Source: SVEL01 sp045123575
GTDB lineage: Bacteria; Bacillota; Clostridia; Lachnospirales; Lachnospiraceae
Direction: 5' to 3'
Length of the DNA stretch: 27,335 bases
Assembly (NCBI GenBank): GCA_045123575.1
Contig: JBGVKG010000031.1
Coordinates: 1 to 27,335 of the forward strand
How positions within the stretch are numbered: position 1 is the first letter of the stretch; every line of letters starts with the position of its first letter. Below, piece after piece: positions 1 to 7,919 of the stretch. A program made the position numbers and the translations under genes. The notes under the pieces are model-generated. The model saw nothing but the letters and a program-made list of their open reading frames with translations. It was not told where the DNA came from and ran no database searches.

Positions 1-260
1 GGGTAGAATTTCTAAGCTAGATTCACCATTTTATCTTACCTTTACACATCTTTTAGCTTGTATGGGCAGAATTTCTGAGCTGAATTCACCATTTTTTCTT
101 ACTTTTACACACCTTTTAGCTTGTAAAGGTAGAATTTCTAAGCTGGATTCACCATTTTATCTTACCTTTACACATCTTTTAGCTTGTATGGGCAGAATTT
201 CTAAGCTAGATTCACCATTTTATCTTACCTTTACACATCTTTTAGCTTGTATGGGCAGAA
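1..260. repeat. 63-bp tandem repeat array, cut by window edge
   Basis: Four units start at 1, 64, 127 and 190, and a fifth begins at 253 but diverges after about 8 bases. The period is exactly 63. The units are near-identical; unit 2 is the most diverged. Each unit carries short inverted arms (TAGCTT ... AAGCTA) spanning the unit junction. Because 63 is a multiple of 3, the plus strand stays open as a 21-residue repeat, but there is no ribosome site and the minus strand has a stop in every unit, so I treat it as non-coding. There are no unique spacers, so it is not CRISPR. The array continues to the left of the window, so the copy number is unknown. Confidence 0.9.
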
Positions 261-261
261 A

Positions 262-398
262 TGATAAGCCATGTCGACAGGCTTGCAAATTGCACTTGCT
301 TCGCAAGCACAATTTAGCTCGCAGATGTTTGGAGCCTCATCCGATGCATAGCATCGTTTCCTCCAAACTAATTCGCGGCATTCGCCGTATACATCCAA
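262..398. other. Hairpin-rich non-coding stretch
   Basis: No supported gene lies here. Three consecutive stem-loops can be drawn: one around 280-312 with core CTTGC-TTC-GCAAG; one around 328-366 with outer arms TTTGGA/TCCAAA and inner arms CGATGC/GCATCG; and a small CGGC-ATTC-GCCG at about 375-387. It lies downstream of the minus-strand DUF6033 gene and beyond its terminator, so it is probably an intergenic palindromic element rather than part of that transcript. Function unknown. Confidence 0.5.
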
Positions 399-455
399 GA
401 ACATAGAAAACCACCAGATTAAGAGTAAACTCTTATCTGATGGTTTTTATGTTCT
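399..455. terminator. Two-way terminator hairpin
   Basis: A long imperfect stem runs from GAACATA at 399 to TATGTTC at 455, with a TAAA loop and an inner AAGAG/CTCTT closing helix. A-rich and T-rich tracts lie at both feet, so it can end transcription from either side. Its main job is probably to end the minus-strand gene that stops at 511. Confidence 0.7.
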
Positions 456-510
456 CGTCTGCGCATGGCTCATTGCTTGCGCGCATAAACCAGAATTTAT
501 ACTGGATAAT

Positions 511-1251
511 CTATACGGTGTAGTCAAAACGCATACCCGCATTCACCTGCTGTTCTGCCTTTACTTCATCCCAATTCAAGTTTCTTATTAATTCAAGCAA
601 CTCTTCTGTTGTATCTGCCTTCAGAGTTGTAACCTTTCTTGGCTCCTTATACGGATTATCTGCTTTCTCCAGTTTTTTGGCTTCTGCTTCCTTTTTTGCA
701 GCCTCCGCTTTTTCTTCTTTCTTCTCTTCTCTTGCCTTTTCGATGCGCTCTCTCTGACGTTCATTCATTTTTTCAAGAGTAGCAAAATATGTAACCTTAC
801 CATTGGCATCTATAGACATTCCAATACTCTTTACTTCTTTAGTTTCATCGTCACTGAGTTGCTCACGCATACTCTTTATATTTCCTGTTGCCTCATCAAT
901 GATGCCTAAATACTTCTCTTTTGTAGCTTCATCTGCTGCCATCTTTTCTAAAAGTTCTGGCTCAATAAGTACACTGTACTCCTTTGTTCCACGAGACAGC
1001 ATTGCCTGGGCTTCTTCTTCACTACTATAATTAGCAACCATGAAATCCATATTGCTATATTTTTCCTTTAATTCTTCAAGTAGCTTCTTTGCAGCATCAC
1101 TTAAATTAGCATACGCTGATTCAGTTTTGTTGGCTTTATCTGCTTCCTTTGCCTTATCTGGCTTTGATTTTGCCACAGTTTCATTGTTCAGCTTGTTTCT
1201 CATCACATTATCATACTGCTGATATACGTTGTAACCATCAATCTTGTTCAT
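511..1251 (-). CDS. DUF6033 family protein
   Basis: A 246-residue soluble protein with no signal peptide or membrane segment. It has an N-terminal NKIDGYNVYQQYD segment, a conserved-looking core (KYSNMDFMVANY, SRGTKEYSVLIEP, KEKYLGIID), then a strongly charged, Lys/Glu/Ala-rich coiled coil at about residues 160-200 and a C-terminal RFDYTV tail. I recognise the pattern as the DUF6033 family of Lachnospiraceae, whose function is unknown. The start at 1251 is chosen over the in-frame ATG at 1257 because AAGGAGG (1259-1265) lies 7 nt from 1251 but only 1 nt from 1257. It is a single gene with its own promoter and terminator, divergent from the carboxypeptidase at 1487. The family name is from memory; the coding call is firm. 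Confidence 0.85.
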   Translation of the reverse strand: MNKIDGYNVYQQYDNVMRNKLNNETVAKSKPDKAKEADKANKTESAYANLSDAAKKLLEELKEKYSNMDFMVANYSSEEEAQAMLSRGTKEYSVLIEPELLEKMAADEATKEKYLGIIDEATGNIKSMREQLSDDETKEVKSIGMSIDANGKVTYFATLEKMNERQRERIEKAREEKKEEKAEAAKKEAEAKKLEKADNPYKEPRKVTTLKADTTEELLELIRNLNWDEVKAEQQVNAGMRFDYTV

Positions 1252-1327
1252 AATCATTCCTCCTTGAATGTGTTGGTGCGAAATCCTTTTCTTGTTACCA
1301 CTGTAAAGAGTTATACTCTATACGTAT

Positions 1328-1356
1328 ATATTACTATATCGACTCAATTTATGCAA
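1328..1356 (-). promoter_or_regulatory. Predicted sigma-A promoter of the DUF6033 gene
   Basis: Read on the minus strand, -35 TTGCAT (1356-1351) and -10 TAATAT (1333-1328) are separated by 17 bp. This leaves a leader of about 70 nt before the start at 1251. Confidence 0.55.
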
Positions 1357-1486
1357 TTATTAATAGCTACCCAACCCTATTTATTACTATTTATTTATTG
1401 CTATTTTATTGCTAATGGTTGTAGCACGTGATAAAATCAATTAACAACATTTTGTAATACATCACAAATCTTAAAGGAGGCAAACA

Positions 1487-2491
1487 TTGATATACCCAAA
1501 ATATTTAACAGGTAATAACAAAATAGGCGTTACTGCTCCATCTGCAGGTGCCACAAAGGACACTGATATATATCGTTTCAAAAATGCCTGCTCCAATTTA
1601 AAGGATAGAGGCTATGATGTAATATTTACTGACAATGTTTTTACATCTGATGAATATGGCAGAAGTTCTGACAAAACCATTCGTGGTCAGGAATTTATGT
1701 CTCTTATAAATGACTCAAGCATTGATTATATAGTTTCTGCAAAAGGTGGCGATTACCTTGCTGAAATGTTACCTTATATAGACTATGACGCCATTAAACT
1801 TAATCCAAAGTGGATTCAGGGATATTCTGATAACACAAGCATATTATTCTCTGTCACTACCTTGTGTGATATAGCTACCGTATATGGATATAACTTCGGA
1901 AACTATGGTATGAACGTATGGCATAAGAGTGTAGAAGACAATCTGGCTATTTTAGAAAACAAGCTTAAGGTACAAAATAGTTTCCAAATGTATCAGGATG
2001 ATTTTAGCGACAATACCAACGGTTTTAATTTTACACAAAATGTCCTGGTAAAAAATAGCCGTAATAACAAACATGAATGTTTCGAAGGACGTTTAATCGG
2101 CGGTTGTCTAGATGTTCTCTATGATATATCTGGTACAAAATACGAGGATGCCGCTGGATTTGCGAAACGATATGCCGATGATGGAATTATATGGTATCTA
2201 GAAAGCTTCGATGCAATGGGTGAACGTTTCATTATTATGTTATGGAAGCTAAAGGAACTTGGCTGGTTTGAAAATGTAAAAGGCTTTATATTTGGACGAC
2301 CTTGCTTCTACAAATCATTTGCTGACATTTCCTATATGGATGCCGCTATGACTGTATTGTCCCAGTTCAATGTACCTGTAATCTTTGATGCTGATATAGG
2401 CCACAAAGAGCCACAGTGGACTATCATAAATGGTGCAAAAGCAAGATTTGAATATAATGACGGTAAAGCAACTTTAACCTATTTAGAATAA
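1487..2491 (+). CDS. S66 family LD-carboxypeptidase (MccF/LdcA-like)
   Basis: A 334-residue serine peptidase of family S66. Members cut L,D bonds in muropeptides (LdcA, cell-wall recycling) or detoxify peptide-nucleotide antibiotics (MccF). The expected catalytic triad is visible: the nucleophile Ser114 in GYSDNT, Glu239 in WYLES and His306 in DIGHKEP. An N-terminal TAPS segment is also typical. There is no signal peptide, so a cytoplasmic role is likely. The start codon is TTG at 1487, supported by AAAGGAGG (1473-1480) with a 6-nt spacer and by the lack of any better in-frame start upstream. The gene stands alone on the plus strand. Sequence alone does not separate a recycling role from a self-immunity role, and no toxin or peptide biosynthesis genes are nearby. 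Confidence 0.9.
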   Translation: MIYPKYLTGNNKIGVTAPSAGATKDTDIYRFKNACSNLKDRGYDVIFTDNVFTSDEYGRSSDKTIRGQEFMSLINDSSIDYIVSAKGGDYLAEMLPYIDYDAIKLNPKWIQGYSDNTSILFSVTTLCDIATVYGYNFGNYGMNVWHKSVEDNLAILENKLKVQNSFQMYQDDFSDNTNGFNFTQNVLVKNSRNNKHECFEGRLIGGCLDVLYDISGTKYEDAAGFAKRYADDGIIWYLESFDAMGERFIIMLWKLKELGWFENVKGFIFGRPCFYKSFADISYMDAAMTVLSQFNVPVIFDADIGHKEPQWTIINGAKARFEYNDGKATLTYLE

Positions 2492-2512
2492 TATTTTCTA
2501 TACAACAAGAAA

Positions 2513-2614
2513 GAATCTCGCTTGCGAGATTCTCCGCCTGCGGCGGGTTGCTTTAGCAACATCTACATCTCCGCCGCAGTGCGAAATCAATCGCAGTCGC
2601 TCGCGACTACGATT
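2513..2614. repeat. Cluster of short perfect palindromes
   Basis: Four hairpins are packed into about 100 nt: GAATCTCGC-TT-GCGAGATTC (2513-2532), CCGCC-TGC-GGCGG (2534-2546), GTTGC-TTTA-GCAAC (2547-2560), and an AATCG/AGTCGC arm pairing with GCGACT/CGATT (2589-2614) around a TC loop with one mismatch. CTGCGGCGG (2538-2546) can also pair perfectly with CCGCCGCAG (2571-2579), which would exclude the second hairpin. It follows the carboxypeptidase stop at 2491 and lies beyond the terminator of the opposing operon. It may be a mobile palindromic repeat or a structured 3' end. Confidence 0.7.
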
Positions 2615-2620
2615 AAGCCC

Positions 2621-2674
2621 TTAGCGGAGCGTTTTTTATCGTATAGGGAAGTTTAAAGAACTTTCCTCGATAAA
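2621..2674. terminator. Dispersed terminator-like element, copy A
   Basis: The arms TTTATCG (2635-2641) and CGATAAA (2668-2674) enclose a second helix, GGGAAGTT (2646-2653) with AACTTTCC (2659-2666). On the minus strand the hairpin is followed by a T run, so it ends the operon that stops at 2686; on the plus strand it could stop read-through from the carboxypeptidase. Bases 2621-2665 closely match 13534-13579, including the TTAGCGGAGCG lead-in. Confidence 0.7.
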
Positions 2675-2685
2675 ATAAGGGGTCA

Positions 2686-2874
2686 CTAATACGTGATCCC
2701 TTTACTAAACTCCTCATTTATCTGTGCTATCTCTTTCTCTCCATTAATATAATCCCTATACATATCCCATAGGTCTATATCACAATCGTCTAGTCCATCA
2801 TCGTGTGGTATCCATTGCCTTATGATAGCGATTCTTTCTTCCTTTGTTGTATCTTTTATAAGTACACTTTTCAT
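2686..2874 (-). CDS. Small conserved hypothetical protein (62 aa)
   Basis: A 62-residue acidic protein starting MKSVLIKDTTKEERIAIIRQW, with LWDMYRDYINGEKEIAQINEEF in its C-terminal half. I recall similar small proteins in Clostridia, often mislabelled as PurH-related in public annotation; the function is unknown and I do not support a purine role. It is the last gene of the minus-strand operon. Its ATG lies 6 nt after the dihydrouridine synthase stop, and a GAGG inside the last codons of that gene serves as its ribosome site, so translation is probably coupled. Confidence 0.75.
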   Translation of the reverse strand: MKSVLIKDTTKEERIAIIRQWIPHDDGLDDCDIDLWDMYRDYINGEKEIAQINEEFSKGITY

Positions 2875-2880
2875 TAACTA

Positions 2881-3807
2881 TTACCTCGCAAACATTTCCT
2901 CTGCTATATCTTTATATACAGCTAATTTTTCGCATTTTCGTATCTTCTTTGCCTGCTTGTCCGCATCATCAAACATATCTATCAGATAACACCATAGTTC
3001 CTTCATCTTGAATAGCACCGGGCGTTCTCCTGACATTTCCTCGATATATGCTTCCAAAAGCAAGTCATGGAACCGCTTTATGGCACTCATATCTGGATTT
3101 CCTCCATCTACTATCATATTAGCAAGTGATGGATTACGAAGAAATCCACGACCAATCATAATTGAATCAATCGTTGGATATTTTATCTCTATATCCTTAA
3201 AATGCTCTACTGTCAGTATATCTCCATTATATCCCACACTAGCGAAATCTTTATCTACTGCCTGTTCAAAGCTATCCATATGCGGTTTCCCCTTATAGAA
3301 TTCACTTCTTACACGCGGATGAATAATCAGCTCAGATACAGGATATTTACTAAATACCTCCAGTATTTCCGGAAATTCCTCTGGGGTTTCCTTGCCTATT
3401 CTTGTCTTTATAGACACCCTCATATCTGTATTCTCATATATTTTATCAAGCATCTTGTCAAGAATATCTAATTCTCCTAGCAAACCCGAACCTTTTTTCT
3501 TAGCCACTACCGTTCCAGAAGGACAACCTAGATTTAGATTAACCTCGTCATATCCAAGCTCTTTTATATATCTTGTAGCCAGCAAGAAATCATCTGGATT
3601 ATTTGCCAATATCTGCGGCACAAGATACATATCCTTATTATTGTCTGGGTGGATATCTCTAAGCTCTTTAGGCGTCAATGGTTGATTGACGCCTGGTGAT
3701 ATAAATGGTGAAAAATATTTATCTATCTTTGGATTAAATGCCTTATGAAATGCATTTCTAAAAATATATCCTGTTATGCCTTCCAATGGTGCAAAATACA
3801 ACTTCAT
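2881..3807 (-). CDS. dus: tRNA-dihydrouridine synthase
   Basis: A 308-residue FMN enzyme that reduces uridine to dihydrouridine in tRNA loops. The TIM-barrel family marks are present: an APLEGITGY start, the active-site Cys95 in NLNLGCPSGTVVAKKKGSG, Lys134 in SIKTRIG and His163 in IIHPRVR, with SIMIGRGFLRNP near residue 220. Length and motif order are normal for the family. The start lies 3 nt after the stop of the upstream coiled-coil gene, and its ribosome site (GGGTGG) is within that gene's last codons, so the operon is tightly coupled. Which Dus subclass it belongs to cannot be told. Confidence 0.93.
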   Translation of the reverse strand: MKLYFAPLEGITGYIFRNAFHKAFNPKIDKYFSPFISPGVNQPLTPKELRDIHPDNNKDMYLVPQILANNPDDFLLATRYIKELGYDEVNLNLGCPSGTVVAKKKGSGLLGELDILDKMLDKIYENTDMRVSIKTRIGKETPEEFPEILEVFSKYPVSELIIHPRVRSEFYKGKPHMDSFEQAVDKDFASVGYNGDILTVEHFKDIEIKYPTIDSIMIGRGFLRNPSLANMIVDGGNPDMSAIKRFHDLLLEAYIEEMSGERPVLFKMKELWCYLIDMFDDADKQAKKIRKCEKLAVYKDIAEEMFAR

Positions 3808-3810
3808 CGG

Positions 3811-4752
3811 TTAATTACCACCCTTCAATGCATCAGCAAGTTTCTTTGTTGCCTCCAACTCACTCTCTACTATTGAACTATCTAAGCCCATCAAATAATC
3901 TATGACTTCTCTTAACTGAATTATCAATTCTTCTACTTCGTTTCGCGAACGCTTTATTTCACCTAATGCAGCAAAGTCCGTAAAGATGTTATCTAAGAAT
4001 ATATCAACTACCCTCATATCATTAGAAATGTTTATAGATATATGACTATCGATTTTTATATCCTTTAATTCTTTTCTAAGATGATACAAATCTGTATGTA
4101 ATGTAGATAAATTATCCTCTGCATGGTTAATACAATCATACTTACCCACATCAGCTATAAGACCACCTGCAATCACATCATATACACCCCAGCCATGAGC
4201 ATCAGCCAAATCTCTCGAAACCCTCTCTGCAGTAGCAACTGCTTTCTCTGCTGCTCGCCTAGCCTCTTTTATTTCTCTTTTTTGATTCTGTATAGCTGCC
4301 AATTCTCTCTGACATTTTTTTACATACACAGTCTGTTCCTCAGATAGATTTGATGCAGTCATCTCGGACAACCACTTTTTCAAAGTCTCTTCATAATTCT
4401 TTTCAGCATTTACATAGCATTCCAAATCTAGCTCCATTTTGTGAATATCCTTTTTCACTTCTTCCAATTCAGCTAATGCTACATTATATTTTGCTGTTGC
4501 CTCATATGCCTCTCTACGTTCTTTATCCAGTTGTTCTTCCTTTTTCCCTATTATTGCATAAACAAAAGCCGCCAAACTATGACCTTCCAAGCGCTTCACA
4601 TCTTCGTCTTCTACAAGCTTTTTCTTCTCCAGATCCCCGACTCGCTTCTCTAACTCCCAGCACTTATCCTTAAGTTCTGGCAATCTTGGCTTAATATAAT
4701 TTTTTCTAGCTATCTGTTTTTCATACCTTTGAAGTTCCTCATAACAACTCAT
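3811..4752 (-). CDS. Coiled-coil protein of unknown function
   Basis: A 313-residue soluble protein. Long heptad-rich stretches cover about residues 3-125 and 140-185. A glycine-rich segment follows (AHGWGVYDVIAGGLIADVGKYD, about residues 185-206), and the C-terminal half is again helical. I recall this WG..D..GG..AD..K pattern in uncharacterised proteins of many Firmicutes. The start at 4752 is preferred to the in-frame ATG at 4758 because AAGGAGG (4760-4766) gives a 7-nt spacer to 4752 and only 1 nt to 4758. That ribosome site overlaps the TAA stop of the DUF6054 gene, so the two are translationally coupled and may work together. Their function is not known. Confidence 0.85.
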   Translation of the reverse strand: MSCYEELQRYEKQIARKNYIKPRLPELKDKCWELEKRVGDLEKKKLVEDEDVKRLEGHSLAAFVYAIIGKKEEQLDKERREAYEATAKYNVALAELEEVKKDIHKMELDLECYVNAEKNYEETLKKWLSEMTASNLSEEQTVYVKKCQRELAAIQNQKREIKEARRAAEKAVATAERVSRDLADAHGWGVYDVIAGGLIADVGKYDCINHAEDNLSTLHTDLYHLRKELKDIKIDSHISINISNDMRVVDIFLDNIFTDFAALGEIKRSRNEVEELIIQLREVIDYLMGLDSSIVESELEATKKLADALKGGN

Positions 4753-4765
4753 ATCCATACCTCCT

Positions 4766-5092
4766 TTATTCTATCATTTCTAGTAATTTCTCTAAAAATG
4801 CTTCTTCACCCCATGTATTTATCTTATAAAATATAGCCGAACTTCCACCTGATGTTATACCTGTAAGATATATAACACCATCATTTTCAAATAAGGTTAC
4901 ATTCATACTCACTCGATTCTTGCCCGCATAGCTATATCTTTCAAATACCATAACGCTACATCTCGCGTTGCCGATTCTAAAGTCACTAGAATCCTCTAAT
5001 GTAGCCGACATACTACCATTTAGAATACCCTTGCAAATCTTAGATGCAATTTGATCAAAATCTCCTACTAATTGTCTCTCTACCTTTGCCAT
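4766..5092 (-). CDS. DUF6054 family protein
   Basis: A 108-residue protein starting MAKVERQLVGDFD. It carries SMSATLEDSSDF, ARCSVMVFERYSY, VSMNVTLF and ITSGGSSAIFYKINTWGEEAFL, a predicted mixed alpha/beta fold without membrane segments. From memory this matches DUF6054, function unknown. The start is 5092, not the ATG at 5107: the ribosome site GGAGG (5101-5105) lies inside the longer reading and 8 nt from 5092. It is the first gene of a four-gene operon (DUF6054, coiled-coil, dus, 62-aa protein). Confidence 0.85.
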   Translation of the reverse strand: MAKVERQLVGDFDQIASKICKGILNGSMSATLEDSSDFRIGNARCSVMVFERYSYAGKNRVSMNVTLFENDGVIYLTGITSGGSSAIFYKINTWGEEAFLEKLLEMIE

Positions 5093-5133
5093 ACTTATAT
5101 CCTCCATCCAAGAATAAATCTTATATATATACT

Positions 5134-5163
5134 ATACTATTTTTAGCCACATTTAAATATCAA
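5134..5163 (-). promoter_or_regulatory. Possible promoter of the DUF6054-dus operon
   Basis: On the minus strand, -35 TTGATA (5163-5158) and -10 TAGTAT (5139-5134) are 18 bp apart, about 40 nt upstream of the DUF6054 start. The DNA is very A+T rich and other -10-like boxes overlap, so the exact boxes are uncertain. Confidence 0.4.
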
Positions 5164-5223
5164 TTTATTTATATTTTCTTATATATTATGTTGATTTTAA
5201 AATGATAATACAATATAAGTTGC

Positions 5224-5280
5224 AAAAAAGTAGTTATCAACATAACCCACTAAAAACACTGGTCGTTTTATAACTACTTT
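5224..5280 (-). terminator. Terminator of the double-receiver kinase gene
   Basis: An 11-bp perfect stem (AAAGTAGTTAT/ATAACTACTTT) with a 32-nt loop is followed on the minus strand by a run of T. It begins about 11 nt after the kinase stop. The loop carries GGTTATGTTGAT, a motif discussed in the findings. Confidence 0.65.
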
Positions 5281-5290
5281 CATGGCTATT

Positions 5291-7843
5291 TTATAGATAT
5301 TTTCTTAAGATTCTCATACATTCCTTCATATCTAATGGCTTTGTTATACATTCATCCATACCACTTGACTTGCAATTTTCTATATTATCACTAAATACAT
5401 CTGCTGTCATAGCAATTATAGGAATGTTTCTGTCTTTTCTATTCAGGCTACGAATATTCTTTGTCGCCTCATAACCATCCATTATAGGCATATGAACATC
5501 CATAAAGATAACATCATATGCGCCCTCTGACGATGTACTAAACATTTCAACACAATCTTTACCGTTTTCTGTTCTAGTAACTATCGCCCCATAGGCTGAC
5601 ATAATCTCTTCGACTATTTCTGCATTTATATCATTATCTTCAGCCAGTAAGATTTTCTTTCCACTTAGATAATCAATATCCTCATCTTCATTCTTAAGCA
5701 ATGTTTCGTTGCCTATATACTGCGCAAGATGCTCATACAGATTAGATTTAAATAATGGCTTCGATATAAATCCTGCTATATCAGTCTCATCAAGCACCCC
5801 TTCCACATCAGCCGGGCTATATGCCGATATCAAAAACACTGGTACATCTGCACTTATATGTTTTCTAAGCTCTCGTATAGTCTCGATTCCGTCCATATTA
5901 GGCATCTTCCAGTCTACCAATACAAAATGGTAGTCGTCATTCATCTTGTGATGCTCTTCAACCATTCTTATAGCTTTCATTCCATCTTGTGTCCATTCCG
6001 CTATAAGACCTAGCTCATTTAATGTATTGGATGCACTTTGACACAACTCCTCATTATCATCTACTACCAAAGCTTTCCATGCCGGAAGCTTCATTTCTTC
6101 CTCATAAAGCCTTGATTTTTTTGTATCCAATACTACTTTAAAAGTAGTTCCCTCATTTATATTGCTCTGAAGTTCTATAATTCCTTCCATCATGTCTATA
6201 ATTGACTTTGTTATAGCCATGCCCAATCCGCTTCCATTTATATTTCTAACAGTTTCCGTCTCTTCTCTTGAGAACTTCTCAAATATTCTCTCCGCAAACT
6301 CTTTGGACATACCGATTCCATTATCTTGCACTTCAAAAATAGTTCTAATATGTTCTCCATTTATAGTTGATGGAGTCTGATATACTCGCAGATGTATCGT
6401 TCCGCCTTGTGGTGTATATTTATTAGCATTAGACAAAAGATTAATAAGCACCTGCTCAAGTCTTATACTATCACTGTATATATGCTCTGATATAATATCT
6501 CCTATAAATACATCAAAATTCTGCTTTTTTGCTCTTATCTGTGACTGCATAATGTTTACACACTCACTTGTAAGCTGATGTAGTGATACATCTCTGTTCT
6601 CTATAACTAACATACCGCTTTCTATACTAGTCATATCCAATATATCATTGATTAAGCCTAACAGATGTTTACTTGATAGCTGAACCTTCTTCAAACAATC
6701 TGTTGCCTTCTCTGGATTGTTGATGTTTTTAACTGCTATGTCTGACATACCTATAATAGCATTCATAGGCGTTCTAATATCATGACTCATACTTGTAAGG
6801 AAATGGCTCTTTGCCTTATTTGCCTTATCGGCACTCTCTCTTGCCTTAGCTAATTCTTTCATCTGTCTATGTGTCAATCTATAATATCCTGTGAATATAC
6901 ACAACATAATAGCTATGATAATCAACACAACCACAAGCATAGTTATGTAACGAGTTTCATACAAACCGTTGATTACATCACCTAATTCCTCATATGGCAT
7001 AACAGTAAACACATACCAGTCGATTTGATCTGCTATTTTCACCAAATATAGTCTTTTTACATTTTTGCCTATCTTATATAATGAGCTATAATCCTTATCC
7101 TGTTCAATAGCTTGCTTTATCTCTGTTATATATTCTTCTTTATCTTTTCCATTTACACCTATTACATCATTGGCTATTCTATCATATAGATTTGTATATT
7201 TTGCTGCCGAACCATTTGCTATGATATAATTTCCTTCTGCATCTATTATGTGAGATGTGATTTTTGTATCTGGAGCAGACAGGAACATCGCCTCGTTAAA
7301 ATAATCAAATGGAAGAACTGCAAATAAAACATCGCTTTTTTTCCCATCCTGCATCTCATATCCTACAGTTTTGCCTAATATAAATAATCGTTCTCCCTTT
7401 TCATTGTATCCAGTATGTACCATATGATTATTGGCTGCACAATTACAATTTACCACCATCTTGTCTTCAGGAGTAATATTATCTCCATATATCATCTCAA
7501 TAGTTCCATCATATCGATACAAACCCAATGCTATAAAATCTCTAACACCCGCACTAATCTCCAATTCCTTATACATCTCATCACTCCAACCTTCCTCAGT
7601 TGATGGATTTCTCTCTATAAGGCCTTCCAATTGTTCTACTCGTAGATTCACGATAGTGTCAAACTTTTGCTGAAGCTGAGAACTTATTTCTCTCATATAC
7701 TGTCGGCCAACCTTGTCGATAACATTCTCTGTTGCATCAGTTAAATGCATTCCCATAAACACAAACAATATTACACATACGATTGCGCTAAACAAAAAGC
7801 TTATCTTTAAATAATTCTTAATTCTATTACCATTGCCTGCCAT
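5291..7843 (-). CDS. Hybrid sensor histidine kinase with two receiver domains
   Basis: An 850-residue membrane kinase. Order: short cytoplasmic tail; TM1 about 12-33; an extracytoplasmic sensor region of about 265 residues, probably Cache-like; TM2 about 299-321; HisKA with His354 (SMSHDIRTPMN); HATPase_c about 458-571 (N-box LLSNANKY, DNGIGM, GSGLGMAI); receiver 1 about 590-711 with Asp644 (LVDWKMPNMDG); receiver 2 about 729-850 with Asp782 (FMDVHMPIMDG) and Lys835. Start 7843 (MAGNGN) is preferred to 7915: a purine-rich AAGGAAAGGGAAG lies just upstream of 7843, 7915 has no ribosome site, and the longer reading would add 24 residues before TM1. There is no HPt and no adjacent DNA-binding regulator, so its output partner must be elsewhere. 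The pocket between the membrane segments contains a CNCAANNH stretch. The signal is unknown. Confidence 0.93.
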   Translation of the reverse strand: MAGNGNRIKNYLKISFLFSAIVCVILFVFMGMHLTDATENVIDKVGRQYMREISSQLQQKFDTIVNLRVEQLEGLIERNPSTEEGWSDEMYKELEISAGVRDFIALGLYRYDGTIEMIYGDNITPEDKMVVNCNCAANNHMVHTGYNEKGERLFILGKTVGYEMQDGKKSDVLFAVLPFDYFNEAMFLSAPDTKITSHIIDAEGNYIIANGSAAKYTNLYDRIANDVIGVNGKDKEEYITEIKQAIEQDKDYSSLYKIGKNVKRLYLVKIADQIDWYVFTVMPYEELGDVINGLYETRYITMLVVVLIIIAIMLCIFTGYYRLTHRQMKELAKARESADKANKAKSHFLTSMSHDIRTPMNAIIGMSDIAVKNINNPEKATDCLKKVQLSSKHLLGLINDILDMTSIESGMLVIENRDVSLHQLTSECVNIMQSQIRAKKQNFDVFIGDIISEHIYSDSIRLEQVLINLLSNANKYTPQGGTIHLRVYQTPSTINGEHIRTIFEVQDNGIGMSKEFAERIFEKFSREETETVRNINGSGLGMAITKSIIDMMEGIIELQSNINEGTTFKVVLDTKKSRLYEEEMKLPAWKALVVDDNEELCQSASNTLNELGLIAEWTQDGMKAIRMVEEHHKMNDDYHFVLVDWKMPNMDGIETIRELRKHISADVPVFLISAYSPADVEGVLDETDIAGFISKPLFKSNLYEHLAQYIGNETLLKNEDEDIDYLSGKKILLAEDNDINAEIVEEIMSAYGAIVTRTENGKDCVEMFSTSSEGAYDVIFMDVHMPIMDGYEATKNIRSLNRKDRNIPIIAMTADVFSDNIENCKSSGMDECITKPLDMKECMRILRKYL

Positions 7844-7890
7844 ATTTCTTCCCTTTCCTTTTGCCAAGTGGCTTACGTAAATACTAGGCA

Positions 7891-7919
7891 AGCATATCAT
7901 ATTTATGTACTTCATTCAA
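7891..7919 (-). promoter_or_regulatory. Weak promoter candidate for the kinase gene
   Basis: On the minus strand, TTGAAT (7919-7914) and TATGCT (7896-7891) are 17 bp apart. They lie inside the longer possible reading of the kinase, which agrees with translation starting at 7843. Confidence 0.3.

Noticed and set aside
1..260. CRISPR array
   Set aside because: The units are contiguous, with no unique spacers and no cas genes.
62..406. Open frame of 114 codons over the 63-bp repeats
   Set aside because: No ribosome site, and the openness follows from a repeat period that is a multiple of three. The last third runs through hairpin DNA.
1487..2491. Microcin C immunity system
   Set aside because: The enzyme is MccF-like, but no peptide precursor, adenylating enzyme or exporter is adjacent; cell-wall recycling is an equally good role.
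2686..2874. Purine biosynthesis (PurH) annotation for the 62-aa protein
   Set aside because: PurH is a large two-domain enzyme; nothing in this small protein resembles its active sites.
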